A stretch of 20,064 nucleotides of DNA from assembly GCA_023426625.1 (NCBI GenBank), contig JAFAAJ010000280.1, forward strand, positions 1 to 20,064, given 5' to 3'. Below the pieces are notes generated by a model. The model saw nothing but the letters and a program-made list of their open reading frames with translations. It was not told the origin of the DNA and made no database searches. The translations under genes were made by a program, and so were the position numbers. Shown one piece after another: positions 5,507 to 12,977 of this stretch. How positions within the stretch are numbered: position 1 is the stretch's first letter; every line of letters begins with the position of its first letter. Source of the DNA: Bacteroidota bacterium (GTDB lineage: Bacteria > Bacteroidota > Bacteroidia > Flavobacteriales > Weeksellaceae).

Positions 5507-6571
5507 ATGTCAAACCTCAACTGGCAAAAAATTTATAAAGAATACTCCCCAAAACTTTTGGGGATTTGCCGTAGATATATACAGGACCTCACTATTGCTG
5601 AGGATATTGTACAGGACAGCTTTATTACCGCAATACAGAAAAGCAATCAGCTGAGTGATGAAAAAGCATTGTTCGCTTGGCTAAAAAAAATAGTAGTAAA
5701 TAATGTTCTGCAATATATCCGTAAACATAGTAAAGATACATTCATTACTACAGAGCCTTCAGAAATTCCAGACGCCTATTCAGAGATAGAACATTATATT
5801 ATGGAAGAAAAAAGCATCTTCAATTATGATTTTACCAGTGAAGAACTGTTGAGATCCATAGACAGCCTTCCACCACATCATAAATCGGTCTTCAATCTAT
5901 ATTGTATTGAGAACCATTCTCATGCGGAGATTTCCAATCTTTTGGGAATTTCTGTAAACACCTCAAAATCCCATTTATTACGAGCCAAAAAAGCCATTCA
6001 GAATTACCTGATAAATCAGATTGTCAATCAGAACACCCCTAAAAACAGGCAAAAAACGGCACAACTTTTAGTTTTACTAGGATTTTCAGGACTACTCTGG
6101 GCACAGACCTTCAGAAATAAGTTTTCTGATTTTAAAATCTCTCCCTCCCAAAGCTTTAAAATCCCTGAAAATATAACTGTAAATCAGACTGCTTTTTCAT
6201 ATTCAGATCAAATATTCAGGCAAAAGATCATTATTGTTACCATCCTATTAATTACGTTAGGTTCAGCATTCGTTCTAAATAAAAAAAGTAATCATTCTAT
6301 CGAAAATATCCAGTTTGTAGAAAAAGCTCAAAACCGTTTACAGACGGAAAACAAAACTGAGCCTGTCAAGTCAATTCCAATTTCTGAAAACATCAAATCT
6401 GACTTGGAAAGTAACCACAAAAGCACTTTAAAACAACCTGTAAACAAAAATGAAAACGCTCAGAAATTACCTCAAAAGGACATCAATACCAATACTGCTG
6501 AAGAAACTTCGGAAAAAGTAATTATCATAAAAAAAATCATAAAAAGGGATACCGTATTTATCGAACGATAA
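5507..6571 (+). CDS. ECF sigma factor fused to a membrane/periplasmic C-terminal region
   Basis: A 354-residue protein, about twice the usual ECF size (170-200 aa). Residues 8-74 are sigma region 2 ('AEDIVQDSFITAIQ', 'LFAWLKKIVVNNVLQYIRK'). Residues about 112-166 are region 4, with helix-turn-helix 'HAEISNLLGISVNTSKSHLLRAKKAI'. The C-terminal half has a short hydrophobic stretch at 184-200 ('QLLVLLGFSGLLWAQ'), a clear membrane segment at 239-257 ('IIIVTILLITLGSAFVL'), then a low-complexity polar tail ending 'KRDTVFIER'. If only the second segment spans the membrane, the tail is periplasmic. The architecture implies a membrane-tethered sigma factor carrying its own anti-sigma-like part, freed by proteolysis or conformational change. 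This mechanism is inferred. It lies between a lipoprotein gene and an outer-membrane barrel gene. Confidence 0.85.
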   Translation: MSNLNWQKIYKEYSPKLLGICRRYIQDLTIAEDIVQDSFITAIQKSNQLSDEKALFAWLKKIVVNNVLQYIRKHSKDTFITTEPSEIPDAYSEIEHYIMEEKSIFNYDFTSEELLRSIDSLPPHHKSVFNLYCIENHSHAEISNLLGISVNTSKSHLLRAKKAIQNYLINQIVNQNTPKNRQKTAQLLVLLGFSGLLWAQTFRNKFSDFKISPSQSFKIPENITVNQTAFSYSDQIFRQKIIIVTILLITLGSAFVLNKKSNHSIENIQFVEKAQNRLQTENKTEPVKSIPISENIKSDLESNHKSTLKQPVNKNENAQKLPQKDINTNTAEETSEKVIIIKKIIKRDTVFIER

Positions 6572-6581
6572 AGGAAATTAT

Positions 6582-7466
6582 ATGCTGCTAAAAAAACTAA
6601 TTCTTATTATTCCAATTATTTTATTAAACTTTTCCACTGCCCAAAGAAAAAAAACAGATACTGTTTACATCTATGAAAGTGTAACTGTTTATGACACCAT
6701 TTATATGGAAAAACCAATAAAACTCACACCAAAAAGCTTTGATTTTCCAAAAGCCGAGATTACAGCAAAAGAGATCAGGGATATTTACCGTGAAAAAAGA
6801 GCAGAAGAAGAAAATTCTAAAAAAATCCTAAAGAGGGTTTATTCTTTAAGATATGGAGTCAACTTCGGTATTGGCTTAAAGAACAGCGACTGGGCAAAGT
6901 TCCTATCAGAAAAGAAACAGCAGTTTGGAGAATATGCAGGAATATGGATTTCAAAGAATATTTTCAGGCCGGAATTAACATTAATGCTGTCTGCAGATAT
7001 CTATCATTGGAATTCCACATTTGATCTGGATGCTAATCGGGAGGAAACATATCTTAACGGATATTATTTTTCATCAGACCAACAACCTCTTCTGTTTCAA
7101 AAGTTTAACAATAAACATTTAGAATATAGTCTTCAGTTAAAATTACTTTACAATTGGAGGGATTTTCAGCCTTATTTGGGGATATCTGCCAACAAGAATA
7201 CCTATAAAATGCAGTTTATTGTTCCAGAAGAAGGAGTATTAAACAAATTGGATAATTTCAAAACTGACCAGATCAATTTAGGTTTTTCTGCCGGAATCCA
7301 ATATCAGGTAATTAGAAATTTGTCTGTAGCTCTTGGATATCAACAATACTCAATGAAAAATCTTTCATTAAAAAACACCTCTTTTGATTTTGAGATTTTT
7401 AAGAGTAATTATACCTTTGAAGAAAGAAAAATCACGCTAGGTGTATCCTATAATCTGGCTCCATAA
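6582..7466 (+). CDS. Outer-membrane beta-barrel protein with periplasmic N-terminal tail
   Basis: A 294-residue exported protein. A Sec signal peptide covers about residues 1-20 ('LILIIPIILLNFSTAQ'). The tail holds two copies of a short motif, DTVYI (26-30) and DTIYM (38-42), then a charged helical linker (60-86, 'AKEIRDIYREKRAEEENSKK'). From about 88 to the end the pattern is alternating aromatic/polar, with typical porin-like strands ('YGVNFGIGLK', 'LGFSAGIQYQVI', 'NLSVALGYQQY') and a closing strand 'KITLGVSYNLAP'. It starts 10 nt after the sigma-factor stop. The tail resembles the C-terminus of the sigma fusion (DTVFI), suggesting the two proteins meet in the periplasm. The specific ligand or cargo is unknown. 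Confidence 0.8.
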   Translation: MLLKKLILIIPIILLNFSTAQRKKTDTVYIYESVTVYDTIYMEKPIKLTPKSFDFPKAEITAKEIRDIYREKRAEEENSKKILKRVYSLRYGVNFGIGLKNSDWAKFLSEKKQQFGEYAGIWISKNIFRPELTLMLSADIYHWNSTFDLDANREETYLNGYYFSSDQQPLLFQKFNNKHLEYSLQLKLLYNWRDFQPYLGISANKNTYKMQFIVPEEGVLNKLDNFKTDQINLGFSAGIQYQVIRNLSVALGYQQYSMKNLSLKNTSFDFEIFKSNYTFEERKITLGVSYNLAP

Positions 7467-7489
7467 TTTCTGCAAAAAATTACTTTGTA

Positions 7490-8458
7490 ATGATATATTT
7501 CAAATTTCCATTCAACGAAAAACTATATTCAACGGACGAAAACTCATCGGAAAACCATGTTAGCTTTCATTCTTTTGACGGTGCGGAACAGTTGAATTTG
7601 AATGGAAATATTACTGAACTTACTCCTGAACAGTTTGAAGCTATACAGCTTAATAAGCAGTCTTTATCTAAAGATGAAAGTCATTTCACAGGTGAAACCC
7701 AGCCAGAATACCTGCTAAAGTTGAAAGAAGTCATTGAAGTGATCAAACACAACCAACTTCCGAAACTCGTCATTTCTAGAAGAAAGATTTTCAGGGATTT
7801 TAAAGACATCGATCCCAAGAAAAGTTTTGAAAACCTGTGTAAAACATATCCCAATGCTTTCCGATATATCTTTATCAGTGAAAAGACCTCATGGATGGGC
7901 GCATTTTCTGAAGTTTTGGGTAAGTTCAACAAAACAACGCATGAATTTGAAACCATGAGTCTCGCCGGAACTCTTCCCGTTTCAGAAATCTGGTCCGAAA
8001 AAGAAGTTGAAGAACAAAAACCCGTATCGGATTACATCAGAAATATCCTTGAAAGATACTCTAAAAACATTGATGTTTCCGAAACCTACGACCATATTTC
8101 AGGCAATATAAAACATCTTAGAACAGATTTTAAAGCCGGGATACAAGCGGAAGATTTAGACTCAATAATCAAAGAACTGCACCCTACTCCGGCTGTATGC
8201 GGTATTCCAAAAGGTTTCTGTAAAGAGCAGATCCAGAAGTTTGAAAAATTCCCCCGCGAATTTTATGCAGGTTATATAAAAATTGAAACGGAAGAATCCG
8301 TTCAGTATTTCGTGAATTTGCGTTGTGCCAAATTATATCAGGATTCCGTGCATCTGTTTGTTGGTGGAGGAATCACAGCTCAGAGTAATCCGGAAAAGGA
8401 ATGGACAGAAACAGAACTAAAATCCGAAGCCGTATTGAAAAATCTGGTTATTTCTTAA
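7490..8458 (+). CDS. menF: Isochorismate synthase (chorismate-binding family)
   Basis: A 322-residue chorismate-binding enzyme that converts chorismate to isochorismate, the first committed step of menaquinone synthesis. Family blocks are present: 'KLVISRRK' (92-99), 'MSLAGTLP' (156-163), 'HLRTDF' (209-214), 'HPTPAVCGIPK' (231-241), 'FYAGYI' (258-263) and 'GGGITAQSNPEKEWTET' (292-308) with the Mg-binding glutamates. It is shorter at the N-terminus than E. coli MenF (about 430 aa), as is normal for Bacteroidetes. Salicylate or anthranilate-type synthases are related, but the thioesterase gene nearby favours menaquinone. The gene begins 23 nt after the barrel gene and has no strong promoter of its own, so it may depend on read-through from the cassette. 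Confidence 0.88.
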   Translation: MIYFKFPFNEKLYSTDENSSENHVSFHSFDGAEQLNLNGNITELTPEQFEAIQLNKQSLSKDESHFTGETQPEYLLKLKEVIEVIKHNQLPKLVISRRKIFRDFKDIDPKKSFENLCKTYPNAFRYIFISEKTSWMGAFSEVLGKFNKTTHEFETMSLAGTLPVSEIWSEKEVEEQKPVSDYIRNILERYSKNIDVSETYDHISGNIKHLRTDFKAGIQAEDLDSIIKELHPTPAVCGIPKGFCKEQIQKFEKFPREFYAGYIKIETEESVQYFVNLRCAKLYQDSVHLFVGGGITAQSNPEKEWTETELKSEAVLKNLVIS

Positions 8459-8481
8459 AAGATTTTATCCCGAATAAAATA

Positions 8482-8514
8482 AAAAAAACCTTTCATTGAC
8501 TGAAAGGTTTTTTT
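8482..8514. terminator. Bidirectional intrinsic terminator
   Basis: CCTTTCA (8489-8495), loop TTGAC, TGAAAGG (8501-8507) are flanked by seven A residues upstream and seven T residues downstream. It can terminate menF on the plus strand and the convergent aerotolerance/marC transcript on the minus strand. Confidence 0.9.
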
Positions 8515-8531
8515 ATTTATAATAATAAGAA

Positions 8532-8729
8532 TTATTTCTTCTTCACTCCTATTTTACTCCATGTGTTCAATACAAACAGTAAAATAATTCCAATAACCGC
8601 TGAAGCAATTGAAAATACAAACTTTAGGTTATCTTCAGACAGAAGATCAGAACTCCAGTCCAAAGCATAAAGATTAATGGCGGTAAAAACGATAAACAGT
8701 ACTAAGAATACTTTATAAAACTTCTGCAT
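8532..8729 (-). CDS. Small two-helix membrane protein of unknown function
   Basis: A 65-residue protein with two predicted membrane helices, about residues 5-23 ('YKVFLVLFIVFTAINLYAL') and 36-56 ('FVFSIASAVIGIILLFVL'). A short acidic loop joins them, and the C-terminus is basic ('GVKKK'). I do not recognise a family. It starts 5 nt downstream of marC and shares its transcript, ending at the convergent terminator. Real coding is supported by the tight spacing and the clean hydrophobic topology. Confidence 0.65.
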   Translation of the reverse strand: MQKFYKVFLVLFIVFTAINLYALDWSSDLLSEDNLKFVFSIASAVIGIILLFVLNTWSKIGVKKK

Positions 8730-8734
8730 GATTT

Positions 8735-9337
8735 CTAAAAATTAATATAATTCTGCACCAGCTGTGCAAAGTTTGCGGTAAATAATTTAATTGAAATCGC
8801 CAACAGGATAATCCCGAAAACTTTCTGCAGGATCAGCAAAGTAGCCTCCCCCATTTTCTTTTCTAACCAGGTAGCGGATTTCAGCACCAAATATACGAAA
8901 ATTGTATTGAGAATGATACCACAAATGATATTAATATCGTGAAATTCAGCTCTAAGGGATAAGGTTGTCGTTAAAGTTCCGGCTCCGGCAATCAGGGGAA
9001 ATGCAATAGGTACAATGGAAGCCGCTTTAGCTTCAGAGGTTTTATTGATCTCGATTCCCAGAATCATTTCCAGGGCAATGATAAAGATCACAAATGCACC
9101 GGCAATGGCGAAAGAATTCACATCCACTCCAATGAATTTTAAGATCTTATTCCCTACAAAAAGAAAGATAAGCATAATGAGACCCGCAGTAATAGCAGCT
9201 CTTTCAGATTCAATCTTTCCAAACTTTTGACGTAAGCTTACAATGATGGGAATTGAGCCGATAATATCGATCACGGCAAAAAGAACCATAAAGCAGGTTA
9301 CGATCTCCTTAAATGAAAAATGTTCAAAAATCTCCAT
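8735..9337 (-). CDS. marC: MarC-family (UPF0056) integral membrane protein
   Basis: A 200-residue, six-helix inner-membrane protein of the MarC family. Characteristic stretches are 'FAVIDIIGSIPIIVSLRQ' near the N-terminus and 'IVPIAFPLIAGAGTLTTTLSL' mid-protein, both showing the family's Pro/Gly-rich half-repeats. Length matches the family (about 200-220 aa). Despite the name, MarC proteins have no proven role in multiple antibiotic resistance, and their substrate is unknown. The gene follows batD by 43 bp and has a possible promoter of its own, so it may be part of the aerotolerance transcript or separately expressed. Confidence 0.9.
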   Translation of the reverse strand: MEIFEHFSFKEIVTCFMVLFAVIDIIGSIPIIVSLRQKFGKIESERAAITAGLIMLIFLFVGNKILKFIGVDVNSFAIAGAFVIFIIALEMILGIEINKTSEAKAASIVPIAFPLIAGAGTLTTTLSLRAEFHDINIICGIILNTIFVYLVLKSATWLEKKMGEATLLILQKVFGIILLAISIKLFTANFAQLVQNYINF

Positions 9338-9358
9338 TCCGTTAAATTAAAAATTTCG

Positions 9359-9366
9359 CAAAAATA
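9359..9366 (-). promoter_or_regulatory. Possible -7 box of marC
   Basis: Minus-strand TATTTTTG matches TAnnTTTG and lies 21 nt before the marC ATG, within the short batD-marC gap. No good TTG was found at -33, so it may be weak or chance in AT-rich DNA. Confidence 0.3.
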
Positions 9367-9380
9367 TGAAAAATTATTGA

Positions 9381-11120
9381 TTATTTGCTAATCTGAGAAT
9401 ATAAATTAACAACATCTGTCAAAAGCGCATCAATTCCTCCCATGGATTTCACAGGAGCATACTTCTCGATCTGGATCCTGTGCGAAAGATTGCTGTACTC
9501 TTCTGCTACGGAAGGACCTTTATAATTCTCCAGAAATCTTCTGAAGTCTTCCACAGAGCTTTGGAAATACTGTCCTCTTACTTCAGCATCAAGTTCGTCG
9601 AGGGTTTCGAAAAACTTGTCATAGTTCTCATGATTTTTAAGACTCTCCAGATAATTGAAATAATCGGAAACATCTGTTTTCAGTCTTTCTCTGATCTCTT
9701 TTTCAGTTTCTGCTACAGAACCTAAGGATTTTGAAGATACAGTTTCCTTAATCAAAGAACGCTTTTTTTGCCAATTTTTAAATAAAAGATAAAGAAAAAA
9801 TAATCCTAATAAAATAAGAATATTCGTTATAAGGATATTCCAGTGAAATTTGCTTTTTTCCTTAACTTTAAATGATGTGGTCTTTAATACCGGAGTATTT
9901 ACCGTCTCCAAAAGGTTGTTCGTATATTCATTTACTTTTTCTACGGTAGTTCTGGATTCCATTACCTGTTCATGTGAAAGAGCATTCAGGGTAAGAATTT
10001 CCTCTCCCAGATCTACATATTCTTTACTTTCAGGATTGAAAAATGCAAACTCTTCTGTTTTAATGGAAATAAGTCCCTGCTTTTTAGGAATTACTACATA
10101 ATTTGCCAAGACTTCTCCTTTAATTCCGGTATTTCCTGCCGTCACGTTGGAAGTGATCTTAGGCGCAAAAACTTCATAATCCGGGGAAGAAGCAAGTTTA
10201 GGCAGTTCCATGTCAGATAAATTTCCTTCTCCGCTCACTTTTACTACAACATTAAGCGGTTTTTTGACCTCAGCTTTTTCTTTTGTGGCATTATAAACGC
10301 TCACCTTAAAGTTCCCTACCGCATCTTTAAAGTATTCCGGTGAACCTTCCGGAAGCTTTTTAACATTAAGTTTTACTTTATTAGAGTGGATCTTATTTTT
10401 ATTGGAAAAAGTATTCACAGATGCCGATACGGAAGGTACTTCCACATACCCTGCTTCATTAGGGAAGATCAGGAACATTGCCAGAATTTGTGAAGCCATA
10501 TTTCCATAACCTGAAGGGTCTATTTCAGATTTGTTGAAATTGATCGGGTGAACATTGATGTTATCCTGTTCCGGAAGGTGGATATTTTTTACTTTTCTCA
10601 GGTTATCCATATTTTTGGAATACACTCTGAGAACAGCCACAGTCGGCTGATCCTGATAGATCTCCCTATTCTCGATCTCCATATTCAGGTAGACATCACT
10701 GGAAATATTATTGACCGCTACAGATTTTTTATCAATATCTTTAATTACAATATCGAAAGGTTCTGTTTTATAGATTTTGTTGTTGATGGTAACAAGAACG
10801 GATCCTATTTTGATTTTACCTTTTTTCTTAGGTTCTAAGGCTATTCTGGTAACTTTTTGGGTAATAAGAGTATTGGTTGCAGGATCTACCAGAGTATTCG
10901 ATACGGACCCGCTTCCAATGATGTTGAATTTTGAAAGATCTGGCAAATGAAAACCCGTTTGCTGCACAAGATCACTTCCATCGAGTTCTAACACTACGGT
11001 GAGATTCACAATATCCTTCCCGCTGTATTCATGTTTATCTGTTTCCAGAGAAAGATTTACCTGTCCGTAAGAAATTACGGATAAGAACAGGAATAATATG
11101 TAGTTCAGTTTATGTTGCAT
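9381..11120 (-). CDS. batD: BatD aerotolerance protein
   Basis: A 579-residue envelope protein. A signal peptide covers residues 1-19 ('LFLFLSVISYGQ'). It is followed by about 400 periplasmic residues of beta-rich BatD repeats, for example 'LSLETDKHEYSGKDIVNLTVVLELDGSD' and 'KKPLNVVVKVSGEGNLSDMELPKL'. One membrane helix lies near 427-447, and a basic then acidic helical cytosolic tail completes it. BatD is a component of the Bacteroidetes aerotolerance operon, and with the BatA/BatB VWA proteins it is thought to form a membrane complex that works with MoxR. The ATG at 11120 overlaps the batC stop codon by one base (TGATG), implying translational coupling. An extended reading would need TTG/GTG codons two triplets earlier and is less likely. 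Confidence 0.93.
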   Translation of the reverse strand: MQHKLNYILFLFLSVISYGQVNLSLETDKHEYSGKDIVNLTVVLELDGSDLVQQTGFHLPDLSKFNIIGSGSVSNTLVDPATNTLITQKVTRIALEPKKKGKIKIGSVLVTINNKIYKTEPFDIVIKDIDKKSVAVNNISSDVYLNMEIENREIYQDQPTVAVLRVYSKNMDNLRKVKNIHLPEQDNINVHPINFNKSEIDPSGYGNMASQILAMFLIFPNEAGYVEVPSVSASVNTFSNKNKIHSNKVKLNVKKLPEGSPEYFKDAVGNFKVSVYNATKEKAEVKKPLNVVVKVSGEGNLSDMELPKLASSPDYEVFAPKITSNVTAGNTGIKGEVLANYVVIPKKQGLISIKTEEFAFFNPESKEYVDLGEEILTLNALSHEQVMESRTTVEKVNEYTNNLLETVNTPVLKTTSFKVKEKSKFHWNILITNILILLGLFFLYLLFKNWQKKRSLIKETVSSKSLGSVAETEKEIRERLKTDVSDYFNYLESLKNHENYDKFFETLDELDAEVRGQYFQSSVEDFRRFLENYKGPSVAEEYSNLSHRIQIEKYAPVKSMGGIDALLTDVVNLYSQISK

Positions 11121-11866
11121 CACCAATCTTTCTCGTTGCTTTGAGGCATCGAATAAGAATTCTTGTTCAGGATTCTTCTGGCGGTTTGTTTTTCTTTTTC
11201 GCTTACTTTATCTAAAATTGCTTTTTCAAGATCTTTTGGCATTCTGTTGCCTTCATTATTTTCATTCTGATCAGGATTATTTCCCTTTGGATCCTCGCCC
11301 TGATTCTTCTGTCCATTTCCCTGATCCTGTTTTTGATCTTTTTTGTCGCCTTTCTGGTCATCATTTTTATTCTGATCATTTCCACCACCTTTTCCTGAAT
11401 TATTCTTTTGATCCTTTTTCTGTTGATTTTCTTTTTCCTTCAACTTGGCAATCTCATAGTTTTTTCTGGTAGCCTCGTTATAAGGATCCTGTTTCAGGGA
11501 TTGTTTATAGTAATCCGCTGCTTTTTCAGGCTGGTTCATCTGCATATAGGTATTCCCCAGGTTATGCAGTGCAGCCGCTTTATCCGGAAGTGTCTGGGAA
11601 AGTTTCTGTGCTTTTTCAAACTCTGCCTTTGCTTCCTCATACTTCTTATTTTTATACAAAGCATTTCCTAGGTTGTAATGCGCTGTAAAATCGTCACCAT
11701 TGGCTCCTAAAGCCTCCATATACTTTGACGAAGCTCCATCATAGTCTCTCCCGTTAAATTTCTGATTGCCCTCATAGACCAGAGTTCTATAGTTTTTCTG
11801 CCCATACAGAAACTGAGTGCATGAAAAAACAAATATTAACGACAAAAAAATGATTTTAGTATTCAT
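11120..11866 (-). CDS. batC: BatC-type TPR protein of the aerotolerance operon
   Basis: A 248-residue exported TPR protein. The signal region is 'IIFLSLIFVFSCTQFLYGQ'. It contains a Cys at 16 that could be a lipobox, but cleavage after 'YGQ' is equally plausible. About three tetratricopeptide repeats cover residues 26-131 ('AHYNLGNALYKNKKYEEAKAEFEKA', 'ALHNLGNTYMQMNQPEKAADYYKQSLKQDP'). A low-complexity Lys/Gln/Asn/Asp/Gly linker spans about 148-215, and a conserved-looking end 'LEKAILDKVSEKEKQTARRILN' follows. TPRs usually mediate protein contacts, here probably with the other Bat proteins. I chose the ATG at 11866 because residues upstream of it would displace the signal peptide. It follows a 103-bp gap after batB that holds its own promoter signals. 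Confidence 0.9.
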   Translation of the reverse strand: MNTKIIFLSLIFVFSCTQFLYGQKNYRTLVYEGNQKFNGRDYDGASSKYMEALGANGDDFTAHYNLGNALYKNKKYEEAKAEFEKAQKLSQTLPDKAAALHNLGNTYMQMNQPEKAADYYKQSLKQDPYNEATRKNYEIAKLKEKENQQKKDQKNNSGKGGGNDQNKNDDQKGDKKDQKQDQGNGQKNQGEDPKGNNPDQNENNEGNRMPKDLEKAILDKVSEKEKQTARRILNKNSYSMPQSNEKDW

Positions 11867-11872
11867 TATGTG

Positions 11873-11936
11873 CAAAATTATCCCTTTATATGTTAATAAA
11901 CAGGTTCGCATTTGTTAAAATTCGGTTAAAGTATTC
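11873..11936 (-). promoter_or_regulatory. Internal promoter region before batC
   Basis: Minus-strand TAATTTTG (11873-11880) is a perfect TAnnTTTG 6 nt before the batC ATG, implying a nearly leaderless mRNA. Upstream, plus-strand GTTAAA (11914-11919), five bases, GTTAAA (11925-11930), then ATTC (11933-11936) closely resembles an element upstream of moxR. The region suggests a second, internal start for batC-batD. Confidence 0.45.
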
Positions 11937-11969
11937 ATTTCAAGAGCTGTAAAACAATTACAAAGGAGT

Positions 11970-12977
11970 TTAAACATTAAAGTCTCTTTTCGGATTAAAA
12001 ATATAAATCAAAAAGAAAAAGAATAAAGATACAGCTAAAAAATATTGGTAATAATGATTGGCATTCTGAGATTTAACTAACGTTTCCGTAGTGGAAGATT
12101 TTCTATTGATCGCATCCACGATCTGATTGGGAGCTTCATTGATGTTATTCCCATCAATATAAGCTCCGTCTGTAGATTCTGCTATTTTTTTTAAAGCTTC
12201 CGTTTGTCTTTTTGAGATCACCGTCTGTCCATTCATATCCATTTTGTACCCCATTAATTGTCCGAAAACATATTCCGGAACAGGCGCTCCTTCATCAGAA
12301 CCTATTCCTACCGAGGTCACGGTGATTCCTTCTTTATTGGCAAGGTTGATCGCTGCGTTCTCATTTCCTTCATTATCTTCTCCATCACTCAATAAAATAA
12401 TCTTTCTAGAGCCTTTGCTTACATTCTTAAATTTCTCTGCGGCAGCCTGCATTCCTTTCAGGAAATCTGTTCCCTGAATCTGCATAGAGCTTGTTTCTAT
12501 TCCGCTGATATAGGTTTCCGCTGAATTATAATCTGTGGTAAGCGGCATGATAGAAACTGCTTCTCCGGCAAAGATCACAATACCCACCTTATCATTCTTC
12601 ATGTTCTGCATGGTATGGATCATCAGATTTTTGGCTTCAATCAGACGGCTTGGCTCTATATCTTCCGCATTCATAGAATTGGAAACATCGAGCATGAAGA
12701 TCACATTATTGAGTTTCTGACTGCTTTTTACTTCCTCCGAACCGTTCAGCAGATCGATAATTGAAAAAATCAAAAAAAGTGTTCCCAAAAGATATAAAGC
12801 AGGAAAGAACCTCGTGAATCCCGATTTTTTTTCAAATAAACTTTCATGGAAAGTACTGTCCGCAAATATCCTTTTTTTACTTTCCCTCCATTTCAGAAAA
12901 CGGATCAAAAAGGAAGCAAGCAGCGGCAACAGCAACAGCAATAATAAATACCAGTAATTTCCCAAATACCAATCCAT
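11970..12977 (-). CDS. batB: BatB, VWA-domain membrane protein
   Basis: A 335-residue inner-membrane protein with a von Willebrand factor A domain. Membrane helices lie near residues 9-28, 58-76 and at the C-terminus ('YYQYFLAVSLFFFFLIYIF'). The metal-ion-dependent adhesion site is intact: D97-V-S99-N-S101 ('LDVSNSM'), Thr in 'IQGTDFLKG', and Asp in 'LLSDGEDNEGN'. VWA domains of this kind bind partner proteins through the metal, and BatA and BatB are thought to form the core of the Bat complex. The ATG overlaps the batA stop by one base (TGATG), so the two are coupled. Length and topology are typical. Confidence 0.94.
   Translation of the reverse strand: MDWYLGNYWYLLLLLLLPLLASFLIRFLKWRESKKRIFADSTFHESLFEKKSGFTRFFPALYLLGTLFLIFSIIDLLNGSEEVKSSQKLNNVIFMLDVSNSMNAEDIEPSRLIEAKNLMIHTMQNMKNDKVGIVIFAGEAVSIMPLTTDYNSAETYISGIETSSMQIQGTDFLKGMQAAAEKFKNVSKGSRKIILLSDGEDNEGNENAAINLANKEGITVTSVGIGSDEGAPVPEYVFGQLMGYKMDMNGQTVISKRQTEALKKIAESTDGAYIDGNNINEAPNQIVDAINRKSSTTETLVKSQNANHYYQYFLAVSLFFFFLIYIFNPKRDFNV

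Noticed and set aside
7480..7490. Promoter for menF at TTACTTTG
   Set aside because: The second base breaks TAnnTTTG, and the predicted start would fall inside the coding sequence.
11121..11126. Two-codon extension of BatD using TTG/GTG
   Set aside because: The ATG that overlaps the batC stop as TGATG is the usual coupled start.
11218..11671. Open frames opposite batC
   Set aside because: They arise from the Lys/Gln/Asn-rich linker read in reverse and show only low-complexity Phe/Leu/Ser/His content.
11867..11911. 15-residue extension of BatC
   Set aside because: It would displace the signal peptide and cover the -7 box.
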